64,000 nt of DNA from the NCBI GenBank assembly GCA_003022435.1, contig PXUA01000015.1:270931-334930 (forward strand), in the 5' to 3' direction. The notes under the pieces were generated by a model. It was not told where the DNA came from. It did no database searches and was given only the letters and a program-made list of their open reading frames with translations. Position 1 is the stretch's first letter. Each line of letters starts with the position of its first letter. Below, one piece after another: positions 45,820 to 54,848 of this stretch. Origin of the DNA: Bacteroidetes bacterium SW_9_63_38. GTDB lineage: Bacteria; Bacteroidota; Rhodothermia; Rhodothermales; Salinibacteraceae. The position numbers and the translations under genes are program-made.

Positions 45820-46617
45820 GTGAACTCAAACCCGCTCTTCTCGTCCTACCGCAGTCTTGCTGCCCGTTGTACAGCGGACGCCCGCACCCCGTTTTCCGAC
45901 GCCCCGACCGCCGCAGTGGCTGTGCTTCGAGACGGGGCCTGGATTCCGGGAGTCCGCGTAGAAAGTGCCTCGTACTCACTGACCCTGCCGGCCCTCCTTA
46001 ACGCCCACACCACGGCGGTCGCGCTGGGACGTGCCGACGACATCGTCGCGCTGGCGCTGTCCCGCCCCGCTCGTCCCGAGGAAGAGGCATACGTCGAGCA
46101 GCTGTCGTCCGGGCCGTTTCGTTTCGACCCCGACGACGTATGGCATCTCTCGGAGGCCTCTGTCGACGACCTTCCCACCCCGGAAGAGGCCTGCGATCCC
46201 CATCTGGACCGCGCACTTTCCTCCCCGACCGACGGTCTCGCCGCCGCGCGTCGCATTGCCCGCCGCGCTCACGTGCCAGCGTCGGCGTATCCGGTCGGTG
46301 TGATCTTCGAGACGGCAAACGGTGCGCTCGTGCCCGGTGTCAACGTCGAGCATCCCGACTGGACCCGCATCCTATGTGCGGAGCGCAACGCCCTCGGCAC
46401 ACTGCAGTCGTACGGCCTGGGAACGGCGCGGCGCGGCTACCTCGCCTGTCTCGACGATCCGGAGGGTACGCCCTGCGGGGCCTGCCGCCAGTGGCTCGCG
46501 GAACTTGCTCCTGAATCGGACCTTTGGATGGAGCGTGGAAATGACGACCCGGAGTGCGCGTCGGTATCGACCCTTCTGCCCGGCTCGTTTCGCGGTCGCG
46601 CCCTGCTGGACTCATAA
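45820..46617 (+). CDS. cdd: Cytidine deaminase, tandem-domain, with inactive N-terminal half
   Basis: Pyrimidine salvage enzyme, 265 residues if started at the GTG giving NSNPLFSSYRSLAARC; a longer in-frame ATG at 45676 adds unlikely low-complexity sequence. Two CDA folds in tandem. The first half keeps ARTPFSDAPTAAVAVL and VESASYSLT, but the zinc/catalytic motif is replaced by LPALLNAHT. The second half has YPVGVIFETANGALVPGVNVEHP, the active-site C186-A-E188 in ILCAERNALG and the zinc pair in TPCGACRQWL (C219, C222). E. coli Cdd is also a tandem protein, but there the N-terminal half is the active one. Confidence 0.85.
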   Translation: MNSNPLFSSYRSLAARCTADARTPFSDAPTAAVAVLRDGAWIPGVRVESASYSLTLPALLNAHTTAVALGRADDIVALALSRPARPEEEAYVEQLSSGPFRFDPDDVWHLSEASVDDLPTPEEACDPHLDRALSSPTDGLAAARRIARRAHVPASAYPVGVIFETANGALVPGVNVEHPDWTRILCAERNALGTLQSYGLGTARRGYLACLDDPEGTPCGACRQWLAELAPESDLWMERGNDDPECASVSTLLPGSFRGRALLDS

Positions 46618-46683
46618 CCTCGCCGCACGCTCACGCTTCCACGGCCCTCTACGTTTCTTCACGGACGCTCCCGGCGATCGTCG

Positions 46684-47643
46684 ATGCTCCTCTACGCTTT
46701 CCTTTTCGTCGTCGGCCTCGTGATCCTCTATTTCGGGGCCGAGGGGCTCGTGCAGGGGGCCTCGAGCGTTGCCCTCCAGTACGGAATCCCGCCGGTCGTG
46801 GTCGGCCTCACGGTGGTGGCGCTTGGCACGTCCATGCCCGAATTTCTGGTCAACGTGTTTGCCCTGCTCACCGACGAGTCCCCCCTCGCGCTCGGCAACA
46901 TCATCGGCTCCAACATCTCCAACGTCGCCCTCATCCTGGGCAGCTGTGCCCTTGTGTTGCCACTCACGGTCACACCGGCCATCCTGCGGCGCGAATACCC
47001 CGTCATGCTGGGGGTGATGGTGCTGTTTTATGTGTGTGCCCTCGACGGGGTCATCGGCACGATCGATGGGATCGTCATGATAACGCTCCTCCTCGGCCTC
47101 GGCGGCATCCTGTTCTATGACACGCAGCAGTCCGAATCCGCGGCGATTTTGGAACAGATGGAGGGAGACCTGGAAGCGGATCCGCAGATGTCAGCCCTCG
47201 CCGAGGTGGGCTACGTCCTCGGCGGCATGATCGGGCTCGCCCTGGGGGCTCACCTCATGGTTGACAGCGCCGTCGCCATGGCTCACAGGCTCGGCATTGC
47301 CACCGGCATCATCGGCCTCACCGCCGTGGCGCTCGGCACGAGCCTGCCCGAGTTGGCCGCCTCCATGGTGAGTGTCGCCAAGAGTGACGTTGACATGTCG
47401 GTGGGCAACGTCATGGGAAGCAACGTGCTGAACGTGCTGTTCGTCGTCGGCTTTCTGTCGATCTTTCATTCGTTGGAGGTCGAGACGCGCTCCCTCCAGT
47501 TCGACTTCCCGGTCATGCTGGGCTTTTGCGGCCTCCTCCTCCCCCTCGCGTGGACGAACTCGCGGATTTCGCGACTCGGTGGCAGTATTCTGCTGGTCGC
47601 GTTCCTGGGCTACCTGGGCTACCTCATGCTTCCGTACCTGTGA
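46684..47643 (+). CDS. CaCA-family Ca2+(Na+)/H+ or Na+/Ca2+ antiporter, YrbG-like
   Basis: 319-residue inner-membrane antiporter of the calcium/cation superfamily with about ten transmembrane helices in two inverted halves. The two alpha repeats are clear: GLTVVALGTSMPEFLVNVFA with GNIIGSNISNVALILG in the first half, and GLTAVALGTSLPELAASMVS with GNVMGSNVLNVLFVVG in the second. The acidic residues of the E-F/L-x motifs bind the ion. The central cytoplasmic loop (ESAAILEQMEGDLEAD) is acidic. A 320-residue size fits the YrbG branch. Relevant for ion homeostasis in a halophile. Confidence 0.92.
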   Translation: MLLYAFLFVVGLVILYFGAEGLVQGASSVALQYGIPPVVVGLTVVALGTSMPEFLVNVFALLTDESPLALGNIIGSNISNVALILGSCALVLPLTVTPAILRREYPVMLGVMVLFYVCALDGVIGTIDGIVMITLLLGLGGILFYDTQQSESAAILEQMEGDLEADPQMSALAEVGYVLGGMIGLALGAHLMVDSAVAMAHRLGIATGIIGLTAVALGTSLPELAASMVSVAKSDVDMSVGNVMGSNVLNVLFVVGFLSIFHSLEVETRSLQFDFPVMLGFCGLLLPLAWTNSRISRLGGSILLVAFLGYLGYLMLPYL

Positions 47644-47714
47644 TCCGGATCGGTCACGAGTCGTGCCGGTAGAACCGGCTCCTGCATCATTAGTCCGAAA
47701 GGGTCTTTGCGTTC

Positions 47715-49316
47715 GTGCCACGCTTCCGTGTCCTCCTCCCGTCGGTGCTCGCCCTCCTCCTGTTGGGGATGTGCACGCCCCGCGCGAGTGTCGGCGCAGG
47801 CGGCTCTCCCCCGGCGAAGTATTGGATTCTACTGGCGGAACGGCCCGATCCGCCGTCGGACGCGCCCCACCACACGGCGCCGGTGACCTCCACGTACCTG
47901 CACGAGCTGCAGTCGCTGGGCGTCACTCCGATTGTCCACAGCCGATGGCTTCACGCCGTCAGTGCTCGGCTGTCTCCTCCCCAGCGAACGATTGTGCAGA
48001 AACAGCCCTTCGTCCGGCACGTGCGGCCCGTGGCGACGGGCCCACCGTCCTCCGCCAGCCCCGATGTTACCGCCTCCGGTGCGGCCCCGCCCAGCGGGCA
48101 GCTTCCGCTCGGCGCGTCCGCCGCCCACCTGTCTCGCATCAATGCCGTGGGGCCGCTCGCCCGCGGACTGGATGGGCACGGGGTGCGCGTGGGCTTCCTG
48201 GACGCCCACTTCCGCGGCCTGCGGCACCCGGCGTTCACCCATCTTCGGGGCCACGACCGCCTGCTCGGGCTCCGAAACTTTGCGGAAGGCCGGCAGGGCG
48301 GCAATCACGGGGCCGGGGTGGCATCGGTGGCCGTCGGGCACGCCCCCGGCACCCTCATCGGCCCCGCCCATGGCGCGCAGGTGCTGGGGGCCTCCACCGA
48401 GTATACCTCGTTCGAGCGGGATGTGGAGGAGGACTACTTTGTGGCCGGCCTCGAATGGCTGCACCGCCGCGGGGCCGACGTGGTGAACGTGTCTATCGGA
48501 TACACAACGTTCGACGAGGGACAGGACAGCTACACCCCGGACGATCTGGACGGGGACACTGGCATCACAACGCGGGCCGTGGACCGGGCGGCCCAGCTCG
48601 GCATAACCGTCATCGTGAGTGCGGGCAACAGCGGCTGTGCCACCCCCGACTCGTGCTGGTACTACGTGAACACCCCGGCGGACGCCGACTCGGCCATTAC
48701 GGTGGGAGCGATCACGCCGGACTCGTCGCTCGCCGACTTCAGCTCGCGCGGTCCCACGGCCGACGGCCGCATTAAGCCGGACGTGGTGGTGCCCGGAACC
48801 GAGGTGGTGGCCGCCTGGGACGACGCGGACCACGCGCGGGTGGGCGGCACCTCGTTTGCGGCCCCGCAGGTCACCGGCATCGTCGCCCAGATGCTTCAGG
48901 TGAACCCGACGCTCTCCCCCATTGAGGTACGCCGACTTCTCCGCCGCACGGCCTCTCAGGCGCAGCAGCCCGACGATCGGAAAGGATGGGGCGTCGTGGA
49001 TGCGAACGCAGCACTCCGGGCCGCGGAGCGCCGGGCCCGCGCGACCCCGCCGCCCTCTCTGATCGTCGAATCTCCGTATCCGGCCCCGGCCGACTCGCAG
49101 CTCACCCTCCCAGTCCGGGCGCCCAAACACACCTCCTCGGTGCGCCTTTCGCTGATGTCTCCGCTCGGAGAGCCGGTCGTTCAGCGCACGTTCCCGGTCG
49201 AGCCGGGCCCGAACTGGCTGTCGCTGCGGCTCCGTACCGTTCCGCCCGGGCTGTACCTGTATCGCCTCCAGCACCGCGGCGGTCAGCACACGGGGACGAT
49301 TGCGATCTCTCCGTAG
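47715..49316 (+). CDS. Secreted S8 (subtilisin-like) serine protease with sorting-type C-terminus
   Basis: 533 residues from a GTG start (MPRFRVLLPSVLALL). A signal peptide runs to about residue 28. An I9-like propeptide-type segment (SPPAKYWILLAERPDPPSD to QPFVRHVRPVA) precedes the subtilase domain, whose triad is D163 in GFLDAHFRG, H198 in GGNHGAGVASVA and S380 in GGTSFAAP; the oxyanion Asn lies in VIVSAGNSGCATP. The D-A-H-F context is unusual (most have D-T/S-G). The last ~80 residues (LSLMSPLGEPVVQRTF to PPGLYLYRLQHRGGQ) look like a type IX secretion C-terminal domain. Confidence 0.88.
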   Translation: MPRFRVLLPSVLALLLLGMCTPRASVGAGGSPPAKYWILLAERPDPPSDAPHHTAPVTSTYLHELQSLGVTPIVHSRWLHAVSARLSPPQRTIVQKQPFVRHVRPVATGPPSSASPDVTASGAAPPSGQLPLGASAAHLSRINAVGPLARGLDGHGVRVGFLDAHFRGLRHPAFTHLRGHDRLLGLRNFAEGRQGGNHGAGVASVAVGHAPGTLIGPAHGAQVLGASTEYTSFERDVEEDYFVAGLEWLHRRGADVVNVSIGYTTFDEGQDSYTPDDLDGDTGITTRAVDRAAQLGITVIVSAGNSGCATPDSCWYYVNTPADADSAITVGAITPDSSLADFSSRGPTADGRIKPDVVVPGTEVVAAWDDADHARVGGTSFAAPQVTGIVAQMLQVNPTLSPIEVRRLLRRTASQAQQPDDRKGWGVVDANAALRAAERRARATPPPSLIVESPYPAPADSQLTLPVRAPKHTSSVRLSLMSPLGEPVVQRTFPVEPGPNWLSLRLRTVPPGLYLYRLQHRGGQHTGTIAISP

Positions 49317-49394
49317 TGGACGAAACCTCGTCCACCGGGCCGGGTGTGGGAAACCCCGCCCCGTCACGGTTCGTCGAACGACTCTGCGCTCGGC

Positions 49395-51551
49395 ATGGCG
49401 TTTTCGTTTGGGTACAGTCCCTGGCTGCTCGGGCTCTCGGTGTTGCTGGCGGGGGGGGGCACGTACTGGAGCTATCGGCACACCGTCCCGGCCCTGTCGT
49501 CGGGGAAGCGGTGGGGCCTCGGCCTCCTTCGCTTTCTGAGTCTGGTGCTTCTCTGCTTTCTGCTGCTGAAACCGGTCCTGCGGCTGGTAGAGGAGACGGA
49601 ACAGCCCCCCACCCTGGCTGTCCTGGTGGATGACAGCCGCAGCATGCGTATCGTACAGGGCACAGACACTTCGGTCGCCGCTGTCCGAAACCGGCTCGCC
49701 CCCCTCCTGGAACCCTTTTCGGAGAATGTGCCCGGCACGGCTCGCGTCTTCGGCTTCGACACCGCCCTGCGTCCTCTCCCGGATGCTCCGACCGACTCCC
49801 TTACGTTTGCGGGGACCCGCTCGGACCTCGGCGCCGCCCTGCAAGACGTACGCGAGGAAGTTCAGGGCCAAAACCTGCAGGCCGTCGCTCTCGTGTCCGA
49901 TGGGCAGCACAACAGCGGTCGCGATCCGGCTCGCGTGGCCGACCGCTTCTCGGTCCCCGTCCACACCATCACCGTCGGGGACACCACCCGGCGGCGCGAC
50001 CTCCAGATCCAGCAGGTGGTCACCAACGATCGTGCCTACGTCGACACCGAGGTCCCCGTCCGGGTCGCCCTCACGTCAACCGACCTCGGGGATGCGCAGA
50101 CGACCGCTACGCTCCGAGCAAACGACCGAACCGTCGACACGGCCCAGGTCTCGCTTCCCGACGGGAAAGCGGAAACGAAATTGGACCTCGCGTTCCGCCC
50201 GGACACACCCGGCCTGCACCGGCTGACCGTCCGGGCGGCCCCCGTTGACGGCGAGGCGCTGACCGAAAACAACGTGCGCACGGTGCGCCTCCGCGTCCTC
50301 GACAGCAAGCGTCGCGTGCTCCTGCTGGGCGACACCCCCTCTCCCAGCTACAGCGCCCTCCGCCGCGTACTGGCCCGCGACGCCAATACGACGCTCACGG
50401 CCCGCGTCCCGAAGAAAGACGGGTCCTTCTACGGCGGCCCGCTCCCGGACACGCTGGATCGCTACGACGCGGTCGTCTGTGCAGGCTTTCCGAGTGCGGT
50501 GGTGCCGGAAGCCGCGGTACGCCGGGTTGCCCGTCAACTGGAGACCGGAACCCCAGCCCTGTTTGTGATTGGCTCTCAGACCGATCTATCGGCCTGGCGG
50601 ACGCACTTCGAAAACGTTCTCCCTGCCACGCCGGAAACGAAACGCTCATCGTTCGCGGAGGCCACCGTTGCCCCAGTGAAGACAGAGCACTCCCATCCCG
50701 TCCTGCAGATCGAGGGAGCGAGCCCCGATCTCTTCCGGCGCCTCCCCCCCGTCCAGGTGCCCTCGACGGCCTGGATCCCCACGTCTGACGCCCGCGTGCT
50801 GGCCCGAGCCGTCCGTCCCTCGCTCGACCGCAAAGACCCCGCCTTGGTGGTTCGCCGCCGGGCCGGACAGCGCACAGCCCTCCTCCTCGCCACCGGCACC
50901 TGGCGATGGGCCACACTGTCCGCCGACCTGTCGGCCGCCGACCCGCTCTGGCCCGGCCTCATTTCTAACCTCCTGCGGTGGGTGAGCACCAACGCCGACA
51001 ACAAGCAGGTCCGGGTCCGGCCCGCCACCGCCACGTTCGAGGGCGGCGAGCCGGTCACCTTCAGCGGACAAGTGTACGACGAGAGCCAAGCTCCGGTCTC
51101 GCAGGCCACCCTGGATCTCGTGATCACGGACTCGACGGGCACGGAATACCCGCACACGATGGAGCCGCTCGGCAACGGTCGCTATGCCCTCGACGTCGGC
51201 CCGCTTCCGGAAGGCACGTATCGCTACACCGCCACGGCCACCCTCGACGGCACCGAACTCGGCACCGACAGCGGTACGTTTTCGGTCGGCGCCCTTCGCC
51301 TGGAGTACCAGCAGCCGCGTGCCAACCCCGTCCTCATGCGTCGGATTGCCGCCCGGTCGGGCGGACGCGCCTACACCGCTGAGACGGCCGCCGCTTTTCC
51401 CCGAGACCTCGGGGCCGACTCAACGTTTGCCCCGACGGTGTCCACCGCCCCCCGAGAGGCCGAGCTCTGGCGGACCTCCCTCTTTCTGGCCGTCCTCCTC
51501 GGACTGCTCGCCACCGAGTGGACTCTTCGCAAGCGTTTTGGATTAAGCTGA
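49395..51551 (+). CDS. VWA-domain membrane protein
   Basis: 718 residues from MAFSFGYSPWLLGLSVL; the in-frame start at 49344 adds non-hydrophobic residues. Two transmembrane helices near the N-terminus (about 8-25, 38-58), then a von Willebrand A domain with the MIDAS start LAVLVDDSRSMRI and VALVSDGQHNSG. A long extracytoplasmic region follows with Ig-like stretches (YVDTEVPVRVALTSTDLG, and VTFSGQVYDESQAPVSQATLDLVITD). A last transmembrane helix is LFLAVLLGLLATEWTLRKRFG at the C-terminus. This architecture matches large VWA membrane proteins of Bacteroidota near Bat/aerotolerance clusters. The BatD-like gene lies 3.3 kb away. Function not established. Confidence 0.8.
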   Translation: MAFSFGYSPWLLGLSVLLAGGGTYWSYRHTVPALSSGKRWGLGLLRFLSLVLLCFLLLKPVLRLVEETEQPPTLAVLVDDSRSMRIVQGTDTSVAAVRNRLAPLLEPFSENVPGTARVFGFDTALRPLPDAPTDSLTFAGTRSDLGAALQDVREEVQGQNLQAVALVSDGQHNSGRDPARVADRFSVPVHTITVGDTTRRRDLQIQQVVTNDRAYVDTEVPVRVALTSTDLGDAQTTATLRANDRTVDTAQVSLPDGKAETKLDLAFRPDTPGLHRLTVRAAPVDGEALTENNVRTVRLRVLDSKRRVLLLGDTPSPSYSALRRVLARDANTTLTARVPKKDGSFYGGPLPDTLDRYDAVVCAGFPSAVVPEAAVRRVARQLETGTPALFVIGSQTDLSAWRTHFENVLPATPETKRSSFAEATVAPVKTEHSHPVLQIEGASPDLFRRLPPVQVPSTAWIPTSDARVLARAVRPSLDRKDPALVVRRRAGQRTALLLATGTWRWATLSADLSAADPLWPGLISNLLRWVSTNADNKQVRVRPATATFEGGEPVTFSGQVYDESQAPVSQATLDLVITDSTGTEYPHTMEPLGNGRYALDVGPLPEGTYRYTATATLDGTELGTDSGTFSVGALRLEYQQPRANPVLMRRIAARSGGRAYTAETAAAFPRDLGADSTFAPTVSTAPREAELWRTSLFLAVLLGLLATEWTLRKRFGLS

Positions 51552-51645
51552 AGCCTCCACCGAACCTCCTCTTTTTTCCCCGTGTATCACCACGGCGGTT
51601 TCGTCCAGAATTACTTCGCTCTTCCCGGTAGGCCCGGCCGTCGCT

Positions 51646-52968
51646 ATGCATCAGAATAGTCCCCGCATGCTGTCCACCGTCTCGCCCACCGATCCGGACA
51701 CGCTTCCGGACGCGGTGGCCGATTCTATTGACGGCGAACAACCCCTGGCTCAGCTGCTCGTGACCGTCCGACGCCACCTCCACATGCACCCGGAGGTCGG
51801 CATGAACGAGCACGACACCTCCCGTTTCATCCGACAAACCCTCGAAGGGTTCGGCCTCGACGTGCACGGCCCCATCGCTGGGACTGGTCTGTACGTCGAC
51901 ATTGAGGGTCAGGGGGCCGGCGACTTTGTCGGGTACCGGGCCGACATCGACGCGCTCCCGGCCCAGGACCAGAAACGGGTGTCGTACCGCTCCCGAAACA
52001 CAAATGTGGCCCATCTCTGCGGCCACGATGCACACACGGCTGTCGCCATCGGAGTCGCGCTCGTGCTGGACGCCCACCGCGACGAACTGAAAGGCCACGC
52101 CCGTGTGTTCTTTCAGCCGAACGAGGAGGGCCTCCCCAGCGGGGCCCCGCTCATGATCCGTTCCGGCGTGCTGGAGGGGCTCGACGCGGTATACGGCATT
52201 CACGTGGATCCGACGCTCGACGTGGGCCGATACGGCCTCATGGTGGGACCGGTCACGGCGGCCTCCGACCGCTTCGACGTGCGGATCCGACAGGAAGGCA
52301 CCGGCCACTCCGCTCGCCCCCACGAGGGCACCGACACGGTCTGGCTGGCCTCCCAGCTGATGAACCAGTTCTACCAGATGACCGACCGGATCACCGATCC
52401 CCGCACGCCGGCCGTCTTTACGGTCACCAAGACGGCGGGCGGCGAGGCGCACAACGTGATTCCGGAAGAGGCCTCATTCGGCGGCACGCTCCGCACTGTG
52501 AGTCCCGACGACCGAGAAACGATTCGCACGCACATGCGCGAGGCGTGCCAGCGGATGGGCGACCTCCGTGACGCGCACGTGGAGCTCGACTTCCAGGACG
52601 GCGCGCCGCCGGTGATCAACGACGAGGCCGCCATTGAAAACATTGAGGACACCATCCGGGACGCGTTCGGCGAGCAGGCCATTCACAACATCCAGCAGTC
52701 CAGCATGGGTGGCGAGGACTTCGCTCACTACCTGCGGCACGTGCCGGGCGCCTTCATCCGCGTCGGCACCGCGTCGGGGCCGGAGACGAGCTTTCCCCTC
52801 CATCACCACCGGTTCGATATCGACGAGACACCGCTGGCCCCTACGTCGCGCCTCATGGCGCGGGTGCTCATGAACCACGTGAAGGACGGGGTCTCACAGG
52901 GCGTCGCCCCGAACCAATCCAGCTTCTCCTCCGCCGACCAGAACGGCCAAGCCTCCGAAGCGCGGTAG
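51646..52968 (+). CDS. M20 family metallo-amidohydrolase
   Basis: 440 residues. Di-metal amidohydrolase of the M20D branch (N-acyl amino acid, hippurate or diaminopimelate-type substrates). HLHMHPEVGMNEHDTSRFI is the typical start, then YRADIDALPAQD, the metal ligands in LCGHDAHTAVAI and FFQPNEEGLPSGAP, the lid domain from about 205 (GTGHSARPHEGTDTV, AGGEAHNVIPEEASFGGTLR), and the last ligand His in FPLHHHRFDIDET. The C-terminal 25 residues are Ser/Gln-rich. M8 is an alternative start. Substrate cannot be told from sequence. Confidence 0.9.
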   Translation: MHQNSPRMLSTVSPTDPDTLPDAVADSIDGEQPLAQLLVTVRRHLHMHPEVGMNEHDTSRFIRQTLEGFGLDVHGPIAGTGLYVDIEGQGAGDFVGYRADIDALPAQDQKRVSYRSRNTNVAHLCGHDAHTAVAIGVALVLDAHRDELKGHARVFFQPNEEGLPSGAPLMIRSGVLEGLDAVYGIHVDPTLDVGRYGLMVGPVTAASDRFDVRIRQEGTGHSARPHEGTDTVWLASQLMNQFYQMTDRITDPRTPAVFTVTKTAGGEAHNVIPEEASFGGTLRTVSPDDRETIRTHMREACQRMGDLRDAHVELDFQDGAPPVINDEAAIENIEDTIRDAFGEQAIHNIQQSSMGGEDFAHYLRHVPGAFIRVGTASGPETSFPLHHHRFDIDETPLAPTSRLMARVLMNHVKDGVSQGVAPNQSSFSSADQNGQASEAR

Positions 52969-53145
52969 CGTCTCTTCCCGACGCTGCCCTCAACACCCTG
53001 GTCCCTACAATCACCCGCGGCAGCGGCGTTCCGGCGTGGAGCGCCGTGCGGCACACGTCCCGGGCCCCCTGTCCTGTCCCATCCTCGCATGGCTCGTTCG
53101 CCTCAGCGTCCACAGCGGGAGGCAGGGCCGCGTGCATGGAGGCCG

Positions 53146-54393
53146 CTATGCTCGTGAACGGGATGTCGAACGAGAGGCCACGATGTCGGCATCGGTGGGG
53201 CCCTGCCCGTCGTAGGTGTCAACGAGCGCGTCCAGGCGCTCGGGGTTGTCGACATGAGACAGCGACCGCTCAGCGGTCTTACTCTCCGTGTCGATCCCGA
53301 ATTGCTCGGCTACGCGGTCGGATATGGCCGCCGCCATCCGGCGATAGGTCGTGAGCTTCCCCCCGACGATGCTCATGAAGTTGGCCACGCCGTCCTCCTC
53401 GTGGTCCAGCGCGAAGAAGCCACGCGAGATACCGCGTCGCCCCTCATCGGACTGCTCGTCGGGCGCGTAGAGGGGACGCACGCCCCACCACGTCCGAACG
53501 GTTGGGGCGTCGGCCACAGGGGGAAGCATCTCGGCGCATTCTCGAACGGACACTTCTACCTCCCACTCGGCTTCGTCGTAGTCGTCGGGATCGGTAACCG
53601 GTACGCTGGTGGTCCCCAGCACGACCTCGTCTTCATGCGGCACCACGATGTCGCCGTCGTCGGGGTCGCGGCTTCGATTCAGGACGGGGCCTAGCCGGTC
53701 GTACTCAACGGAAATCATGACGCCGCGGGAGGGGGCCATTTCTACGTCGACGCCCGCCAGGGCCGCCACCGTCCCGGCCCATGCTCCTGTCGCGTTCACT
53801 ACGTAGTCCACATCGATGGTCGCCTTCGCGGTGCCTCCCAACTGGGCTTTGCGAATCCCCCCCTCCTCCACGATCAAGTCCTCAACGGGGGCATCCGGAT
53901 AAATCGTAGCCCCGTGCGCCTCCGCGTCGGCAGCGTTGGCCGCACACAGTCGGGACGGATAAATGACGGCATCCGGGACCCACATCGCTCGCCGGACGTC
54001 GGGCGACAAGCCCGGCACCTCCGACTGGACCTCAGCCGGGGTCAACAGCTTTGTCTCGATGCCGAGCTCTTCGCAGGCCGCTCGCTTCCGGTCGAAGTAT
54101 TCGGGATCGTCGCCGTCGAGTTGTACGAAGAGGCCCCCTGTGTCTTGGATGCACGCCCCGGCAATCGCGCGGAGCGTGCGGTTCTCTTCAATGCACTCCC
54201 GGGCTCCTTCTCGGTCGGCCTCGGCATATCGGGCCCCACTATGCAAGAGGCCGTGAGATCGGCCGGAAGCACCGCTCGACAGGCCGTCCCGTCCAGCAAG
54301 AACCACGTGGAGGTCGCGAAGAGAGAGATCACGGGCGATGCCGGTCCCTGTTGCACCGCCGCCGATGATCAGAACCGTGGGGGGAGAAGGCAT
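53146..54393 (-). CDS. FAD-dependent oxidoreductase, glycerol-3-phosphate dehydrogenase-like
   Basis: 415 residues from MPSPPTVLIIGGGATGTGIARDLSLRDLHVVLA, with a GxGxxG FAD motif at the N-terminus; the longer frame to 54597 is not plausible coding. DAO-type fold with SGASGRSHGLLHSGARYAE, typical of GlpA/GlpD, VVNATGAWAGTVAALAGV and NFMSIVGGKLTTYRRMAAAISD near the end. It resembles the GlpA subunit, but the BFD-like iron-sulfur C-terminal extension is absent. Probably oxidises sn-glycerol-3-phosphate at the membrane. No glycerol kinase or facilitator gene nearby. Confidence 0.87.
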   Translation of the reverse strand: MPSPPTVLIIGGGATGTGIARDLSLRDLHVVLAGRDGLSSGASGRSHGLLHSGARYAEADREGARECIEENRTLRAIAGACIQDTGGLFVQLDGDDPEYFDRKRAACEELGIETKLLTPAEVQSEVPGLSPDVRRAMWVPDAVIYPSRLCAANAADAEAHGATIYPDAPVEDLIVEEGGIRKAQLGGTAKATIDVDYVVNATGAWAGTVAALAGVDVEMAPSRGVMISVEYDRLGPVLNRSRDPDDGDIVVPHEDEVVLGTTSVPVTDPDDYDEAEWEVEVSVRECAEMLPPVADAPTVRTWWGVRPLYAPDEQSDEGRRGISRGFFALDHEEDGVANFMSIVGGKLTTYRRMAAAISDRVAEQFGIDTESKTAERSLSHVDNPERLDALVDTYDGQGPTDADIVASRSTSRSRA

Positions 54394-54848
54394 AGTACGG
54401 CAGGAATGAGTGGGCGAGAACCGATCCCCCACGACTGTCTTCATCGAAGAAAACGCCGTTGAAGAAAACGCCGTGTCGGGACCGCTGTTTGAGAGAAACT
54501 GCGGGGGATGCAATTTCTGTGCGTTCCAAGACTCTTCTCCCGCAGACGAGTTGAGAATGTGATGTAACCCTCTGTTCGCACCGCCCACACGTAACACGTA
54601 TCCGACAGTTATCCCGGTCTCGACTGCCGAGCTACTCTTACGAAAAGGTAACGGGAGGCACAGTGGTGACAGAAGTACTGGAGGCCCCTGACACGTCGTG
54701 CGAATGCCTCATCCCTACAGAGACGATAGCCGACGGCATTTTGTCCAGATTCGCGTACCCATCGCAGGGCGATCAGGCGTCGTTCGCCGCGTCGTGGGCA
54801 CCCAGCATGAGCGCAGAACCAGGGGGTTGTCGAAAAGCCCCCGGTGCT
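54394..54848. other. Intergenic region
   Basis: 455 bases upstream of the GlpD-like gene and downstream of the BatD-like gene. gaaaacgccgt is repeated twice around 54450-54476. I see no gene, terminator or RNA. Confidence 0.4.

Noticed and set aside
47829..49964. 711-codon minus-strand open frame
   Set aside because: Antisense to the subtilase and VWA genes, whose motifs are unmistakable.
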